From positions 72,226 through 119,671 of the forward strand of contig JAGNHN010000001.1 of the NCBI GenBank assembly GCA_018001695.1: 47,446 nucleotides of DNA. The letters are read 5' to 3'. Source of the stretch: Lentimicrobiaceae bacterium (GTDB lineage: Bacteria; Bacteroidota; Bacteroidia; Bacteroidales; JAGNHN01). Within the stretch, counting starts at the first letter, position 1, and the number at the start of each line of letters is the position of its first letter. A program made the translations under genes and the position numbers. Shown in pieces: positions 27,434-35,606 of the stretch. The notes under the pieces were generated by a model. The model was not told the DNA's origin and searched no databases. It saw only the letters and a program-made list of their open reading frames with translations.

Positions 27434-27727
27434 ATGAAAACCGTCAGGAAAATCTTTTCCATCCTCCGGAACAAGTACGTGTACACCACCCTTGGATTCC
27501 TGGTTTTCATGATTGCCTTCGACCGGAATAACTTCGTTTCACAATACCAGCTCACCTGGGAGCTGAAGCAGCTCCAAAACGAGAAAGCGTACTATGTGGA
27601 AGAGATCCGTAAGGACAGCACCGCCCTGATGGAGCTGAAAACCAATATGGAGAGCCTTGAGAAGTTCGGAAGAGAGCGGTATTATATGAAGAAAGACTCA
27701 GAAGACATCTTTGTCATCATCCCCTGA
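27434..27727 (+). CDS. FtsB/DivIC-family septum formation initiator
   Basis: A small bitopic membrane protein of the divisome, expected to bind FtsL and FtsQ-like partners. From the ATG at 27434 it has 97 residues: a basic N-terminus, one membrane helix (about residues 16-30), a coiled coil (about 40-75) and the family ending KFGRERYYMKKDSEDIFVI. The ERYYMKK form is the usual DivIC/FtsB C-terminal motif in Bacteroidota. An in-frame GTG at 27413 overlaps the previous stop codon and would add seven residues. It converges on priA with a 6-bp gap. Confidence 0.88.
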   Translation: MKTVRKIFSILRNKYVYTTLGFLVFMIAFDRNNFVSQYQLTWELKQLQNEKAYYVEEIRKDSTALMELKTNMESLEKFGRERYYMKKDSEDIFVIIP

Positions 27728-27733
27728 TAAAGA

Positions 27734-30208
27734 CTAAACAGGATCTACATCCAGGATAACCCTTACCCTTCGCAGCAAAGCTTCACCCATCAATGCATCC
27801 ACTGACTGCGTAATAAGTCGTTTGGCATCTTTGACAGATTCCTTACGATCCACCTTAACAAGGATGTGTTTGATGTACTCATTCCTGATCCTTGAGATAA
27901 GCGGATATTCGGGACCCAGCACCCTTTTTCCAAGGACATCGCGTAAGGCGGCTGCCAGCCAGGCGGCTGCCTGATCAAGTGTTTTGGCATCCCGGTGTTG
28001 CAGGCGGATCAATATCAGTCTGGAGAAAGGCGGATAGCTGAACCTGTCACGCTCCGTCATCTGATCCCGGAACATTCCCTCATAATCATTATGGATCACC
28101 TGATGAATCACTGTCTGACCCGGTTGGCTGGTCTGGATGATCACCCGGCCCCGTTTCCCTTTCCTCCCCGAACGCCCGCTCACCTGTGCCATCAGTTGAT
28201 AGCTTCTCTCCATTGCCCGGAAATCCGGATAACTCAGCATATGATCAGCATTCAGAATCCCAACCGTACTGACATTATCGAAGTCCAGTCCCTTGGTCAC
28301 CATCTGGGTCCCCACCAGGATATCAATCTGACGGTCTGAGAAGGCCTGAATAAATGTGTGATAGGCTTGCCTGGAGCGGGTCGTATCCAGGTCCATACGG
28401 GCAATGCGGGCATCGGGGAGGAATGCTTTCAGTTCCTCCTCAATCTTCTCCGTCCCGAAGCCTTTCATTTTTAAGCCTGTCGAGGCACAGGCAGGGCAAC
28501 GCTGGGGAACAGTCTGAGTATACCCGCAGTAATGGCATCGCAGGTGTCCCTCCTTCTTGTGGTATATCAGGGTAACATCACAGTGAAGGCATTGCGGGAT
28601 CCATTGACAAACATCACATTCCAGTCTGAGGGCAAATCCCCTGCGGTTCTGGAACAGGATCACCTGTTCCTTATGATTCAGGGCCTCCTCAATATGGCTG
28701 AGGAGTGTGCCGGTAAACAGGGAGTACATCCTGCGTTTTTTGGCTTCTTCGCGGATATCAACGACCAATATCTCAGGCAGCATCTGGTCTAGGTAGCGTT
28801 TGTCCAGACGGATCAGTCCAAACCTGCCGGCCAGGGCATGAGCAAAGGTTTCCACAGCGGGTGTGGCAGAACCCATCAGGACTTTGGCGCCATGCTGGCG
28901 GGCAAGCCAGAGTGCAGCATCCCGGGCATGGTAACGGGGGGCGGGGTCCACCTGTTTGTACGATGGATCATGCTCTTCGTCGATGATGATCAGGCCCAGG
29001 TCCCTGAAAGGCAACAGCAGGGCCGAACGTGCACCGAGCACAACCTGATGCGAATGCCCCGTACTTCCTGGTGAAAAGCCCAGCACCTGGTGCCATATCT
29101 CGGCCCGCTCTGCATCAGGATACCGGGAGTGGTAAACCCCAACCTGATGGCCCAGGTAGTGGCGCAGGCGGTCAATGATCTGGGTAGTTAAGGCTATTTC
29201 AGGCAACAGATAGAGTATCTGCTTACCCTTTTCGAGATATTCCTGGATCAGATGCAGATAGATCTCTGTCTTACCAGAACCTGTCACACCAAACAGCAGA
29301 TTTACATCTTTCTCATCCCAGTGTTTCCGGATGTTTGAGATGGCCTCACGCTGGATATCAGTATATTGAATATCTTTCGTTGATGCCTTGGCGAGCGGGG
29401 TAGCGAGCCGGCTGACGACCCGGCTTTCCTTGATGAGGATACCTTTGCGGGTGAGAGCGACCAGCGCGGCAGCATATCCGGGATGCTGGCTCCATGGTCC
29501 GGCAGCCAGGGCGACATCCCATCCGTTTGCTGGAACACCGGTCTCCTGAAGCCAGGTCATCATCACCTCCATTTGTTTGTTGGCCTTACGGGAGAGCTCT
29601 GTCAGGCAGGACGAAAGGACGGTTTCATCACGAAAATCCGGATGCAGAAGGTATATGTTCTCTTTTTTTTCCTTGTACTTAAGCTGTATGATCTCTTTCT
29701 CCTGAACCACCCTTTTTTGAATCAGGGTCCGAACCAGGTTCACCACCTTACCCAGACCGGTAATCTCGCTGACCTGTGACAGGCTCAGGCTGTCCTGCAT
29801 GGCCAGGGCTTCTGCCACCGCCTGCTCATGGTGGTTCAGCACGTCCATATTCCCGTCAAAATCTGGATGGATTTCCAGTGTGGTTTCAGAGGCCAGGCGA
29901 AATACAGAAGGCAGGGCCGCCATCATGACCTCACCCAGACTGCACATGTAATAGGCTGATAACCATTCCCAGAATCCAAACTGCGCGGGTGATACAAGGG
30001 GTTCGCCATCCAGGATTTCAAGCACGGCCTTAAGGTCCTGTTTTGCGGGCTGATCATGCTTAAAACGGATAATGCCGGTGAGAATCCGGCGTGGTCCGAA
30101 AGGCACGACCACGCGCATACCAGGCTGGACCGCCACCTCCAGGCCTTGTGGCAAGGCGTAGGAAAACAAACCCGGAACGGGAACCGGTAGTATTACCTCC
30201 ACATACAC
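27734..30208 (-). CDS. priA: Primosomal protein N' (PriA helicase)
   Basis: PriA restarts stalled replication forks. The 824-residue protein has an N-terminal DNA-binding domain (VILPVPVPGLFSYALP), helicase Walker A GVTGSGKTEIYLHL, DEAH-like box IIDEEHDPSYKQ, and a zinc-binding insertion with four CxxC-type pairs (CDVC, CLHC, CHYC and CPAC). Helicase motifs V and VI follow (ILVGTQMVTKGLDFDNV and QVSGRSGRKGKRG). The start is GTG at 30208, with no ATG nearby; a second GTG two codons later is also possible. pfkA precedes it by 12 bp. Confidence 0.96.
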   Translation of the reverse strand: MYVEVILPVPVPGLFSYALPQGLEVAVQPGMRVVVPFGPRRILTGIIRFKHDQPAKQDLKAVLEILDGEPLVSPAQFGFWEWLSAYYMCSLGEVMMAALPSVFRLASETTLEIHPDFDGNMDVLNHHEQAVAEALAMQDSLSLSQVSEITGLGKVVNLVRTLIQKRVVQEKEIIQLKYKEKKENIYLLHPDFRDETVLSSCLTELSRKANKQMEVMMTWLQETGVPANGWDVALAAGPWSQHPGYAAALVALTRKGILIKESRVVSRLATPLAKASTKDIQYTDIQREAISNIRKHWDEKDVNLLFGVTGSGKTEIYLHLIQEYLEKGKQILYLLPEIALTTQIIDRLRHYLGHQVGVYHSRYPDAERAEIWHQVLGFSPGSTGHSHQVVLGARSALLLPFRDLGLIIIDEEHDPSYKQVDPAPRYHARDAALWLARQHGAKVLMGSATPAVETFAHALAGRFGLIRLDKRYLDQMLPEILVVDIREEAKKRRMYSLFTGTLLSHIEEALNHKEQVILFQNRRGFALRLECDVCQWIPQCLHCDVTLIYHKKEGHLRCHYCGYTQTVPQRCPACASTGLKMKGFGTEKIEEELKAFLPDARIARMDLDTTRSRQAYHTFIQAFSDRQIDILVGTQMVTKGLDFDNVSTVGILNADHMLSYPDFRAMERSYQLMAQVSGRSGRKGKRGRVIIQTSQPGQTVIHQVIHNDYEGMFRDQMTERDRFSYPPFSRLILIRLQHRDAKTLDQAAAWLAAALRDVLGKRVLGPEYPLISRIRNEYIKHILVKVDRKESVKDAKRLITQSVDALMGEALLRRVRVILDVDPV

Positions 30209-30220
30209 GATTTCCTTGTA

Positions 30221-31204
30221 TCAGGTTGACAGAATGCGGGCCATATCGAGCATACTTCGGTTGATCTGTTGATGATGTTTGGTAGCCATGCTGAACGGAG
30301 TATAGACGATCTTCTTGTTTACCATGCCAATCATCACATCCCTGACCCCGCTCCGCAATGCCAAAACCGACTCATAACCCAGGGTGCTGGCCAATACCCG
30401 GTCCATGCAGGAAGGGGATCCTCCCCGTTGAATATGTCCCAGGATTGTAACCCGTGTTTTAAACTGACCATATTTTGCTTCGATGGCACGGGACACCTCA
30501 TAGGCGCCACCGCCATCATCCCCTTCCGCCACGATGATGATAGCTGATGTTTTATTCTTGCGAAAGCCGGCATCCAATATGGCATATAATTGCTCGATAT
30601 GGGTTTTCTCTTCAGGAATGAGGATGTCTTCAGCTCCAACGGCAATACCACTTCTAAGCGCGATGAAGCCAGCATCGCGTCCCATCACTTCCACGATAAA
30701 CAAACGGTCGTGGGAACTGGCTGTATCTCTAATCTTATCAACGGCATCCACGACAGTATTGATGGCCGTGTCATAACCGATTGTAAAGTCTGTCCCATAC
30801 AGGTCATTATCTATGGTCCCTGGAAGGCCAACGATTGGAAAATCAAAGCGTTTATTGAATTCTTCTGCACCGCTGAATGTACCGTCACCCCCGATCACCA
30901 CCAGGGCATCCAGGCCCTGACCGGTGATTTGATGATAGGCCTGTTCCATGCCTTCCGGTGTCCGGAATCGTTGACTGCGGGCCGATTTCAGTATCGTGCC
31001 CCCTCTTTGGATGATATTCGAAACACTGTGGCTTTCAAGTCTGGCGAACTGTCCGTCGATCAAACCTTCATAGCCGCGATAAATGCCTAAGACTTCGATC
31101 CCGTTTTGTATTCCGGTCCGCACCACTGCTCTGATGGCAGCATTCATACCCGGGCTGTCCCCTCCGGAAGTGAGAACGCCCAGCTTCCTGATTTCAATCG
31201 TCAT
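30221..31204 (-). CDS. pfkA: ATP-dependent 6-phosphofructokinase
   Basis: The enzyme phosphorylates fructose 6-phosphate, the committed step of glycolysis. The chosen ATG gives 327 residues and the family opening MTIEIRKLGVLTSGGDSPGM. The ATP site is GGDGTFSGAEEF, the catalytic region is LPGTIDNDLYGTD, and the effector and substrate sites include EVMGRDAGFIALRSG and ILGHIQRGGSPSCMDR. The Gly after GGD (GGDGT) marks the ATP-dependent form rather than the pyrophosphate-dependent one. The start overlaps the end of the methyltransferase gene by 11 bp; an earlier ATG at 31249 would add 15 unsupported residues. Confidence 0.95.
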   Translation of the reverse strand: MTIEIRKLGVLTSGGDSPGMNAAIRAVVRTGIQNGIEVLGIYRGYEGLIDGQFARLESHSVSNIIQRGGTILKSARSQRFRTPEGMEQAYHQITGQGLDALVVIGGDGTFSGAEEFNKRFDFPIVGLPGTIDNDLYGTDFTIGYDTAINTVVDAVDKIRDTASSHDRLFIVEVMGRDAGFIALRSGIAVGAEDILIPEEKTHIEQLYAILDAGFRKNKTSAIIIVAEGDDGGGAYEVSRAIEAKYGQFKTRVTILGHIQRGGSPSCMDRVLASTLGYESVLALRSGVRDVMIGMVNKKIVYTPFSMATKHHQQINRSMLDMARILST

Positions 31205-32465
31205 GTGTGGCAAAATTGTCTGTTTCTTCCTTGTTTCCTTCCCCGGCATTACCGTGGCCGCGTCGCTTCCGCAGGACCCTCTCCTTTACCTTCTCATCAG
31301 AGGCATCGCCATATTTATGAGCCACAAGTGTTCCCTGGAACAGATCAAAACGTGCAAGGCGACATTCGATCGGGCCATTGAACAGGGGAATACGGGCAGA
31401 AGAGCGAAGGCCGATGCGGGACAAAGCTTCCATATCACCTGAGAAGATCCAGGCCGTAAATCCCTTAAAACGTGTTTTCAGGAAGTCTCCAAAGGATCTG
31501 TAAAGCTCTATATTGTATTGACTTTTAATACGCTCATTATAAGGAGGATTGGTAATGATGGTGCCATTCAGGCGGCGTGGAAATACAGCCTGAAAGGGCT
31601 TCTTTTCCAGTTTGATGAGGTCCGTGAATCCGGCCTGTGCAATGTTCAGCGAAGCATTGGCAACGGCCTTATAGGAAGCATCACTGGCGCGTATGAATGG
31701 ATCGGCAATTATGCGTGATTCCAAGCCCTCTTCCTTTATTCTGTCCCATGTCTTTTGTTCAAAGTCGGGCCAACGCTGGAATCCGAAAAACCTGCGAAAA
31801 TACGCCGCCGGGTAGTTGAGCGCCTTCATGGCAGCTTCAATGGCAATCGTACCTGATCCGCACATCGGATCCAGGAATTCTCCTTCTCCTGACCAGTTAC
31901 TCAGGTGTATCAGACCTGCCGCCATCACCTCACTCAGGGGTGCATCTCCCTGGGCTTTACGGTAACCGCGTTTATGCAGGGGCTCAGATGAGCTGTCCAG
32001 AGAAACGTGGCAGCTATCCTGATTGACATGAACATGGATCCGGATATCCGGTCTGGTCAGGTCCACACCGGGGCGCCAGCCCTGCAGGTTCCGCAGCCTG
32101 TCGACGATGGCATCCTTGGCACGCTGCGCTGCGAACTGACTGTGCGTTAATATCTTGCCTGAAACGACAGCATCGATGGCGATGCTCTGATCACGCGCGA
32201 TCCATGATTCCCAGGGCAAAGAGCCCAGGGCCTCGTAGTAGGAATTCTGATCAGTGAGGTTGAAGACAGCCAATTGTCTGAGTACCCTCAGCCCCAGCCG
32301 GGAGCGATAATTAATCCGGTAGAGGGTTTCCATGTCTCCCTTCAAAGAAACCATCCTTCTGCCAGCGAGCACATCCTGGCTACCCAGGTCTTTGAGCTCT
32401 TCGGCCAGACTGTTTTCCAGCCCGGCATACGTGGTAATGATGATCGGAAACTGTTCTCCCGGCAT
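31194..32465 (-). CDS. THUMP-domain RNA methyltransferase (RlmL N-terminal-domain-like)
   Basis: A 423-residue S-adenosylmethionine-dependent methyltransferase. An N-terminal ferredoxin-like plus THUMP RNA-binding region (about 1-160) is followed by a Rossmann methyltransferase domain (about 165-385) with DPMCGSGTIAIEAA and the catalytic ITNPPYNERI. The NPPY motif indicates methylation of an exocyclic base nitrogen. This architecture matches the first half of E. coli RlmL, which makes m2G2445 in 23S rRNA, but the exact target is inferred. The last 35 residues are rich in Lys, Arg and Glu and look disordered. It overlaps pfkA and follows the osmC-like gene by 11 bp. Confidence 0.88.
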   Translation of the reverse strand: MPGEQFPIIITTYAGLENSLAEELKDLGSQDVLAGRRMVSLKGDMETLYRINYRSRLGLRVLRQLAVFNLTDQNSYYEALGSLPWESWIARDQSIAIDAVVSGKILTHSQFAAQRAKDAIVDRLRNLQGWRPGVDLTRPDIRIHVHVNQDSCHVSLDSSSEPLHKRGYRKAQGDAPLSEVMAAGLIHLSNWSGEGEFLDPMCGSGTIAIEAAMKALNYPAAYFRRFFGFQRWPDFEQKTWDRIKEEGLESRIIADPFIRASDASYKAVANASLNIAQAGFTDLIKLEKKPFQAVFPRRLNGTIITNPPYNERIKSQYNIELYRSFGDFLKTRFKGFTAWIFSGDMEALSRIGLRSSARIPLFNGPIECRLARFDLFQGTLVAHKYGDASDEKVKERVLRKRRGHGNAGEGNKEETDNFATHDD

Positions 32466-32476
32466 CTTTTGGTATT

Positions 32477-32908
32477 TTACTCCTTCTGTCCTTGGGGTAC
32501 TTCAGGAAAATGAAAGGTGATATCCTGCTCCAGCTCTTTACTGAGGCTCTGGGAAACAGGACAGGTTCTAGCAGCTGCCTCGATGATCCGCTTTTGTTTA
32601 ATGGTGTAGGCAACTTCCGGAAACGTCATAACGATTTCAATACGCCCAACCCGGCGAGGGTTGCTGAACATCACCTTGGTTACGGATGCTTCGGTGCCAT
32701 CAATGGAGAATCCATGCTCATTCGCGGCTATTCCGATGATGGTTAACATGCAACATGCCAGGGATGTTGCCAACAGGTCCGTTGGACTGAACGCCTCCCC
32801 TTTTCCTTTGTTATCCGGTGGTGCGTCAGTTACGATCCGGTCACCGGACAGGATATGTTGTGCGGTGATCCTCAGGTCCTTTTCATAAATCACGTGTGCA
32901 GTTGCCAT
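32477..32908 (-). CDS. OsmC-family peroxidase-like protein
   Basis: OsmC/Ohr proteins reduce organic peroxides with a pair of cysteines. The 143-residue protein has the family pattern FSPTDLLATSLACCMLTIIG, with a double cysteine, and the distal cysteine in ARTCPVSQSL. It resembles the YhfA-like branch more than Ohr. A TATTTTTG box sits 22 bp upstream. It is the first gene of a leftward run with the methyltransferase, pfkA and priA, all closely packed. Confidence 0.88.
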   Translation of the reverse strand: MATAHVIYEKDLRITAQHILSGDRIVTDAPPDNKGKGEAFSPTDLLATSLACCMLTIIGIAANEHGFSIDGTEASVTKVMFSNPRRVGRIEIVMTFPEVAYTIKQKRIIEAAARTCPVSQSLSKELEQDITFHFPEVPQGQKE

Positions 32909-32929
32909 AAGCCATGATTACGATCCTGA

Positions 32930-32937
32930 CAAAAATA
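32930..32937 (-). promoter_or_regulatory. Putative -7 box (TATTTTTG) of the osmC-like gene
   Basis: The minus strand reads TATTTTTG, a perfect TAnnTTTG match, 21 bp before the ATG. It is also the U tract of the upstream terminator, so one sequence may do both jobs. No -33 TTG is present. Confidence 0.4.
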
Positions 32938-32938
32938 C

Positions 32939-32965
32939 GAAAGCCCCGGGGATGCCGGGGCTTTC
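32939..32965 (-). terminator. Terminator after the small secreted-protein gene
   Basis: An 11-bp perfect stem, GAAAGCCCCGG (32939-32949) with CCGGGGCTTTC (32955-32965), has a 5-nt loop and is followed on the minus strand by GTATTTTTG. It begins 29 bp after the gene's stop. Confidence 0.85.
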
Positions 32966-32994
32966 ACATAAAAGAATTCCAGTGTGTCGGCGGA

Positions 32995-33297
32995 TTACTT
33001 TTTATCCGGACAAGCAGCTGATGTAGTCTTAGGGCCACTGCAGGCAGCCTTGGTTTCGCCTTTGCAGCAGGATGACTTGGGTGCAGCTGCCGGAGCGCTA
33101 CCACAATCACCTGATTTGGTTTCGGCTGCAGCCGGTGCCTTGGCTGCATCTTTCTTTGATTTCTTTTCGCCTGCCTTGGGATCCTTATCCAGTTTTACCA
33201 TCTCAACAGAGAGTTCTGAAGCTACGGCTGTATTGACGGAAATGCTGCTGGCTGCCAGGAATGCGAACAGACTGAGTACTACAAGAACTTTTTTCAT
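32995..33297 (-). CDS. Small secreted Ala/Lys-rich protein with five cysteines, function unknown
   Basis: A 100-residue protein that I do not recognise. A clear signal peptide (KKVLVVLSLFAFLAASS, cleavage probably after AVAS) is followed by a low-complexity region rich in Ala, Lys, Ser and Pro. Five cysteines are spread over the last 40 residues (GDCG, SSCCKG, AACSG, AACPD). Cysteines in a disordered exported tail could bind metal or form disulfides, but this is speculation. It has its own promoter box and a strong terminator and is transcribed away from the sensor kinase 151 bp upstream, so regulation by that two-component system is possible. Confidence 0.75.
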   Translation of the reverse strand: MKKVLVVLSLFAFLAASSISVNTAVASELSVEMVKLDKDPKAGEKKSKKDAAKAPAAAETKSGDCGSAPAAAPKSSCCKGETKAACSGPKTTSAACPDKK

Positions 33298-33343
33298 AGT
33301 TTTATTTCGTTATTTGTGAATAATTTCAATTCTTTTGACGAAC

Positions 33344-33370
33344 CAAAAATATAACCAGAAAACCAGTCAA
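33344..33370 (-). promoter_or_regulatory. Putative promoter of the small secreted-protein gene
   Basis: The minus strand has TATTTTTG at 33344-33351 with TTG at 33368-33370, 16 bp upstream, one base short of the usual spacing range. The box is 46 bp before the ATG. Confidence 0.45.
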
Positions 33371-33448
33371 GTTGTTAACCAATTGTTAAAAATCCGTTAA
33401 TGCCTTTTTAACATCCATTATAATTTATTCTTTTGACCCTTTAACTGC

Positions 33449-34732
33449 ATGCATAAGAAATCCTTTTCTCTCCTCATCATTCTCATTTCCATCGCCTTGG
33501 GCGGCATCATTTTCATGCAGCTGTACTGGGTCCAAAATGCACTGATGCTGAAGGAAGAACAGTTCAGCCATGGCATCAGGATCGGATTAAAAAGTGTTGT
33601 GAACCGGCTGCTGAGAGACAGCAGCCCGGAACAACCCAGCACATGCACTGCCCTACAGTCATTTGTAACCGATTCCAGTATGTTCCTGGAGGTGGTACCT
33701 AAAGAAATGCTGGAAACATACCTTTTCGAAGAGATGAAGGAACTCGGGGTAATGGGTGACATTACCTATGGGATTTATCATTCAGACAGGAAAGACATCG
33801 TTTTTTGCAGCAAGGCAGGTATGGAAGACCTAATAACAACCTCTCCGCACCTGGTATCGCTGAGCTGCCTTATCAGTGAAGATCCCTATTTCCTGGCAAT
33901 CCATATTCCCTCTCAGAAATCATTGATATTGAAGCAAATGACAGGTTGGTTAACACTTTCCTTCCTGTTCCTTGCTGCCGTTGTATTTGGTTTCGTGTAT
34001 ATCATCAACGGGTGGATGCGTCAGAAGAAATTATCGGAGATGAAGAATGATTTCATCAACAATATGACACATGAGCTCCAGACTCCCATCGCTACCATTT
34101 CAATCAGCAGTGAAATGTTACTAAAGCCGGAAGTCAGGGAACTGCCGGGACGCACGGAAAAGTATGCCCGTATCATACAGGATGAAAACAAACGGCTGCA
34201 GGAGCTGGTAGAGCAGGTGATGCAGGCTGCGATGCTGGACCAGGGAAACTACAAGCTCTCCCCCGAATCCGTCGACATTCATGAGATTCTTCTTGAACTG
34301 CAAAAAGCCTTCGGTATCAAGGCGGCGCAGAGACAGGGTCAGGTCAAGGCCTGTCTGGAAGCCAAAAACACGGTGATTCAGGCCGACCGCATCCATTTCA
34401 CTAATATCATCGCCAACCTGATCGACAACGCCCTCAAATATTCATCTACAGCCCCGGATATTACCCTGACCACGGCTGATTTCAAAGAAGGCGTTCTGGT
34501 ATCGGTCAAGGACAGGGGAATTGGTATTAGCCATAACAACCTGGAAAATATCTTTAAAAAGCTCTACAGGGTTCCGACCGGGAAAGTACACAATGTGAAA
34601 GGATTTGGCCTGGGCTTGTTTTATGTCAAGCGACTTGTGGACCTTCACCATGGACAAATTTGGGTGGAGAGTGAACCTGGCAAGGGCAGCCGGTTTTTCG
34701 TCTACTGGCCGCACGAGATGTATGAAGGATGA
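33449..34732 (+). CDS. Membrane sensor histidine kinase
   Basis: A 427-residue two-component sensor. Membrane helix 1 spans about residues 7-27 and helix 2 about 172-195; between them lies an exported sensor region of about 145 residues with four cysteines. There is no HAMP domain: helix 2 runs almost straight into the dimerisation domain. The phosphorylated histidine is H208 in THELQTPIATIS, with Gln where Lys is usual. The ATPase domain shows N (NLIDNALKYS), G1 (VKDRGIGIS) and G2 (GFGLGLFYVKRL) boxes. A response regulator follows on the same strand after 151 bp. The signal sensed is unknown. Confidence 0.92.
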   Translation: MHKKSFSLLIILISIALGGIIFMQLYWVQNALMLKEEQFSHGIRIGLKSVVNRLLRDSSPEQPSTCTALQSFVTDSSMFLEVVPKEMLETYLFEEMKELGVMGDITYGIYHSDRKDIVFCSKAGMEDLITTSPHLVSLSCLISEDPYFLAIHIPSQKSLILKQMTGWLTLSFLFLAAVVFGFVYIINGWMRQKKLSEMKNDFINNMTHELQTPIATISISSEMLLKPEVRELPGRTEKYARIIQDENKRLQELVEQVMQAAMLDQGNYKLSPESVDIHEILLELQKAFGIKAAQRQGQVKACLEAKNTVIQADRIHFTNIIANLIDNALKYSSTAPDITLTTADFKEGVLVSVKDRGIGISHNNLENIFKKLYRVPTGKVHNVKGFGLGLFYVKRLVDLHHGQIWVESEPGKGSRFFVYWPHEMYEG

Positions 34733-34883
34733 TTAATATCATACCGACAAGCCTGGCAAAGCACTCCTAATTTGTTCATTAGTATTCGATGTATTTCAGT
34801 AATTCTTCTTTCTTTTGTTCTTCAAAACATGAATCGCATATGCAGCACCGCCCACCTGCTTTGCCCAGTGAATTAGACCTATT

Positions 34884-35606
34884 ATGAAGAAAAAACCTCG
34901 CATTTTATTGGTGGAAGACGATCAGAACCTGGGGATGGTGCTGGTCGATTATCTTGTTATGCTGGGTTATGAAGTGATCCTTCGCGAAGACGGGGAATCG
35001 GGGATGGCAGCCTATAAAGGGAGCGGTGTTGACCTTTGCCTTTTGGATATCATGATGCCAAAGAAGGATGGATTTACCCTCGCCGAAGAGATCCGGAAAT
35101 CCGATCAGGTTGTCCCTATCATCTTTCTGACAGCCAACAATCTAAAGGAAGATCGTATCAAAGGATTCCGCCTGGGCTGTGATGACTATATCACAAAACC
35201 TTTTCACACGGAAGAGCTCAGCCTGCGCATTGAAGCAGTGCTTAGAAGATGTCGCACTCCCCTGGCCATTGGCGCCAATGGTGAAACCGTCGTTTACCAG
35301 ATTGGCAGTTTCGAGTTTGATTATACCAATATGGTACTCATCCGTGAGGGAAAGGTCCAGAACCTGACGCGTAAAGAAGCTGACCTGCTCCGCCTGCTTT
35401 GCGAAAACCAGAACACATTGGTGAAACGGGAGACAGCGCTGAGGCTCATCTGGGGAACAGATGATTATTTTATTGGACGAAGCATGGATGTGTTCATCAC
35501 TAAACTACGCAAGTATCTTAAACCCGATCCATCCATTTCCATCATGAATGTCCACGGAACCGGATTTAAGCTACACACCGGATCAAACGATCCGGATGCC
35601 GGTTAA
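34884..35606 (+). CDS. OmpR/PhoB-family response regulator
   Basis: A 240-residue DNA-binding regulator. The receiver domain (1-120) has the acidic pair ED-D at 11-13, the phosphorylated Asp55 in LLDIMMPKKDG, and the conserved Lys in YITKPF. The C-terminal winged helix (about 145-235) contains LTRKEADLLRLLCENQNTLVKRE and the recognition-helix region SMDVFITKLRKYL. It is the partner of the histidine kinase just upstream. Its TAA stop shares three bases with the stop of the convergent peptidase gene (TTAA at 35603-35606). Confidence 0.93.
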   Translation: MKKKPRILLVEDDQNLGMVLVDYLVMLGYEVILREDGESGMAAYKGSGVDLCLLDIMMPKKDGFTLAEEIRKSDQVVPIIFLTANNLKEDRIKGFRLGCDDYITKPFHTEELSLRIEAVLRRCRTPLAIGANGETVVYQIGSFEFDYTNMVLIREGKVQNLTRKEADLLRLLCENQNTLVKRETALRLIWGTDDYFIGRSMDVFITKLRKYLKPDPSISIMNVHGTGFKLHTGSNDPDAG

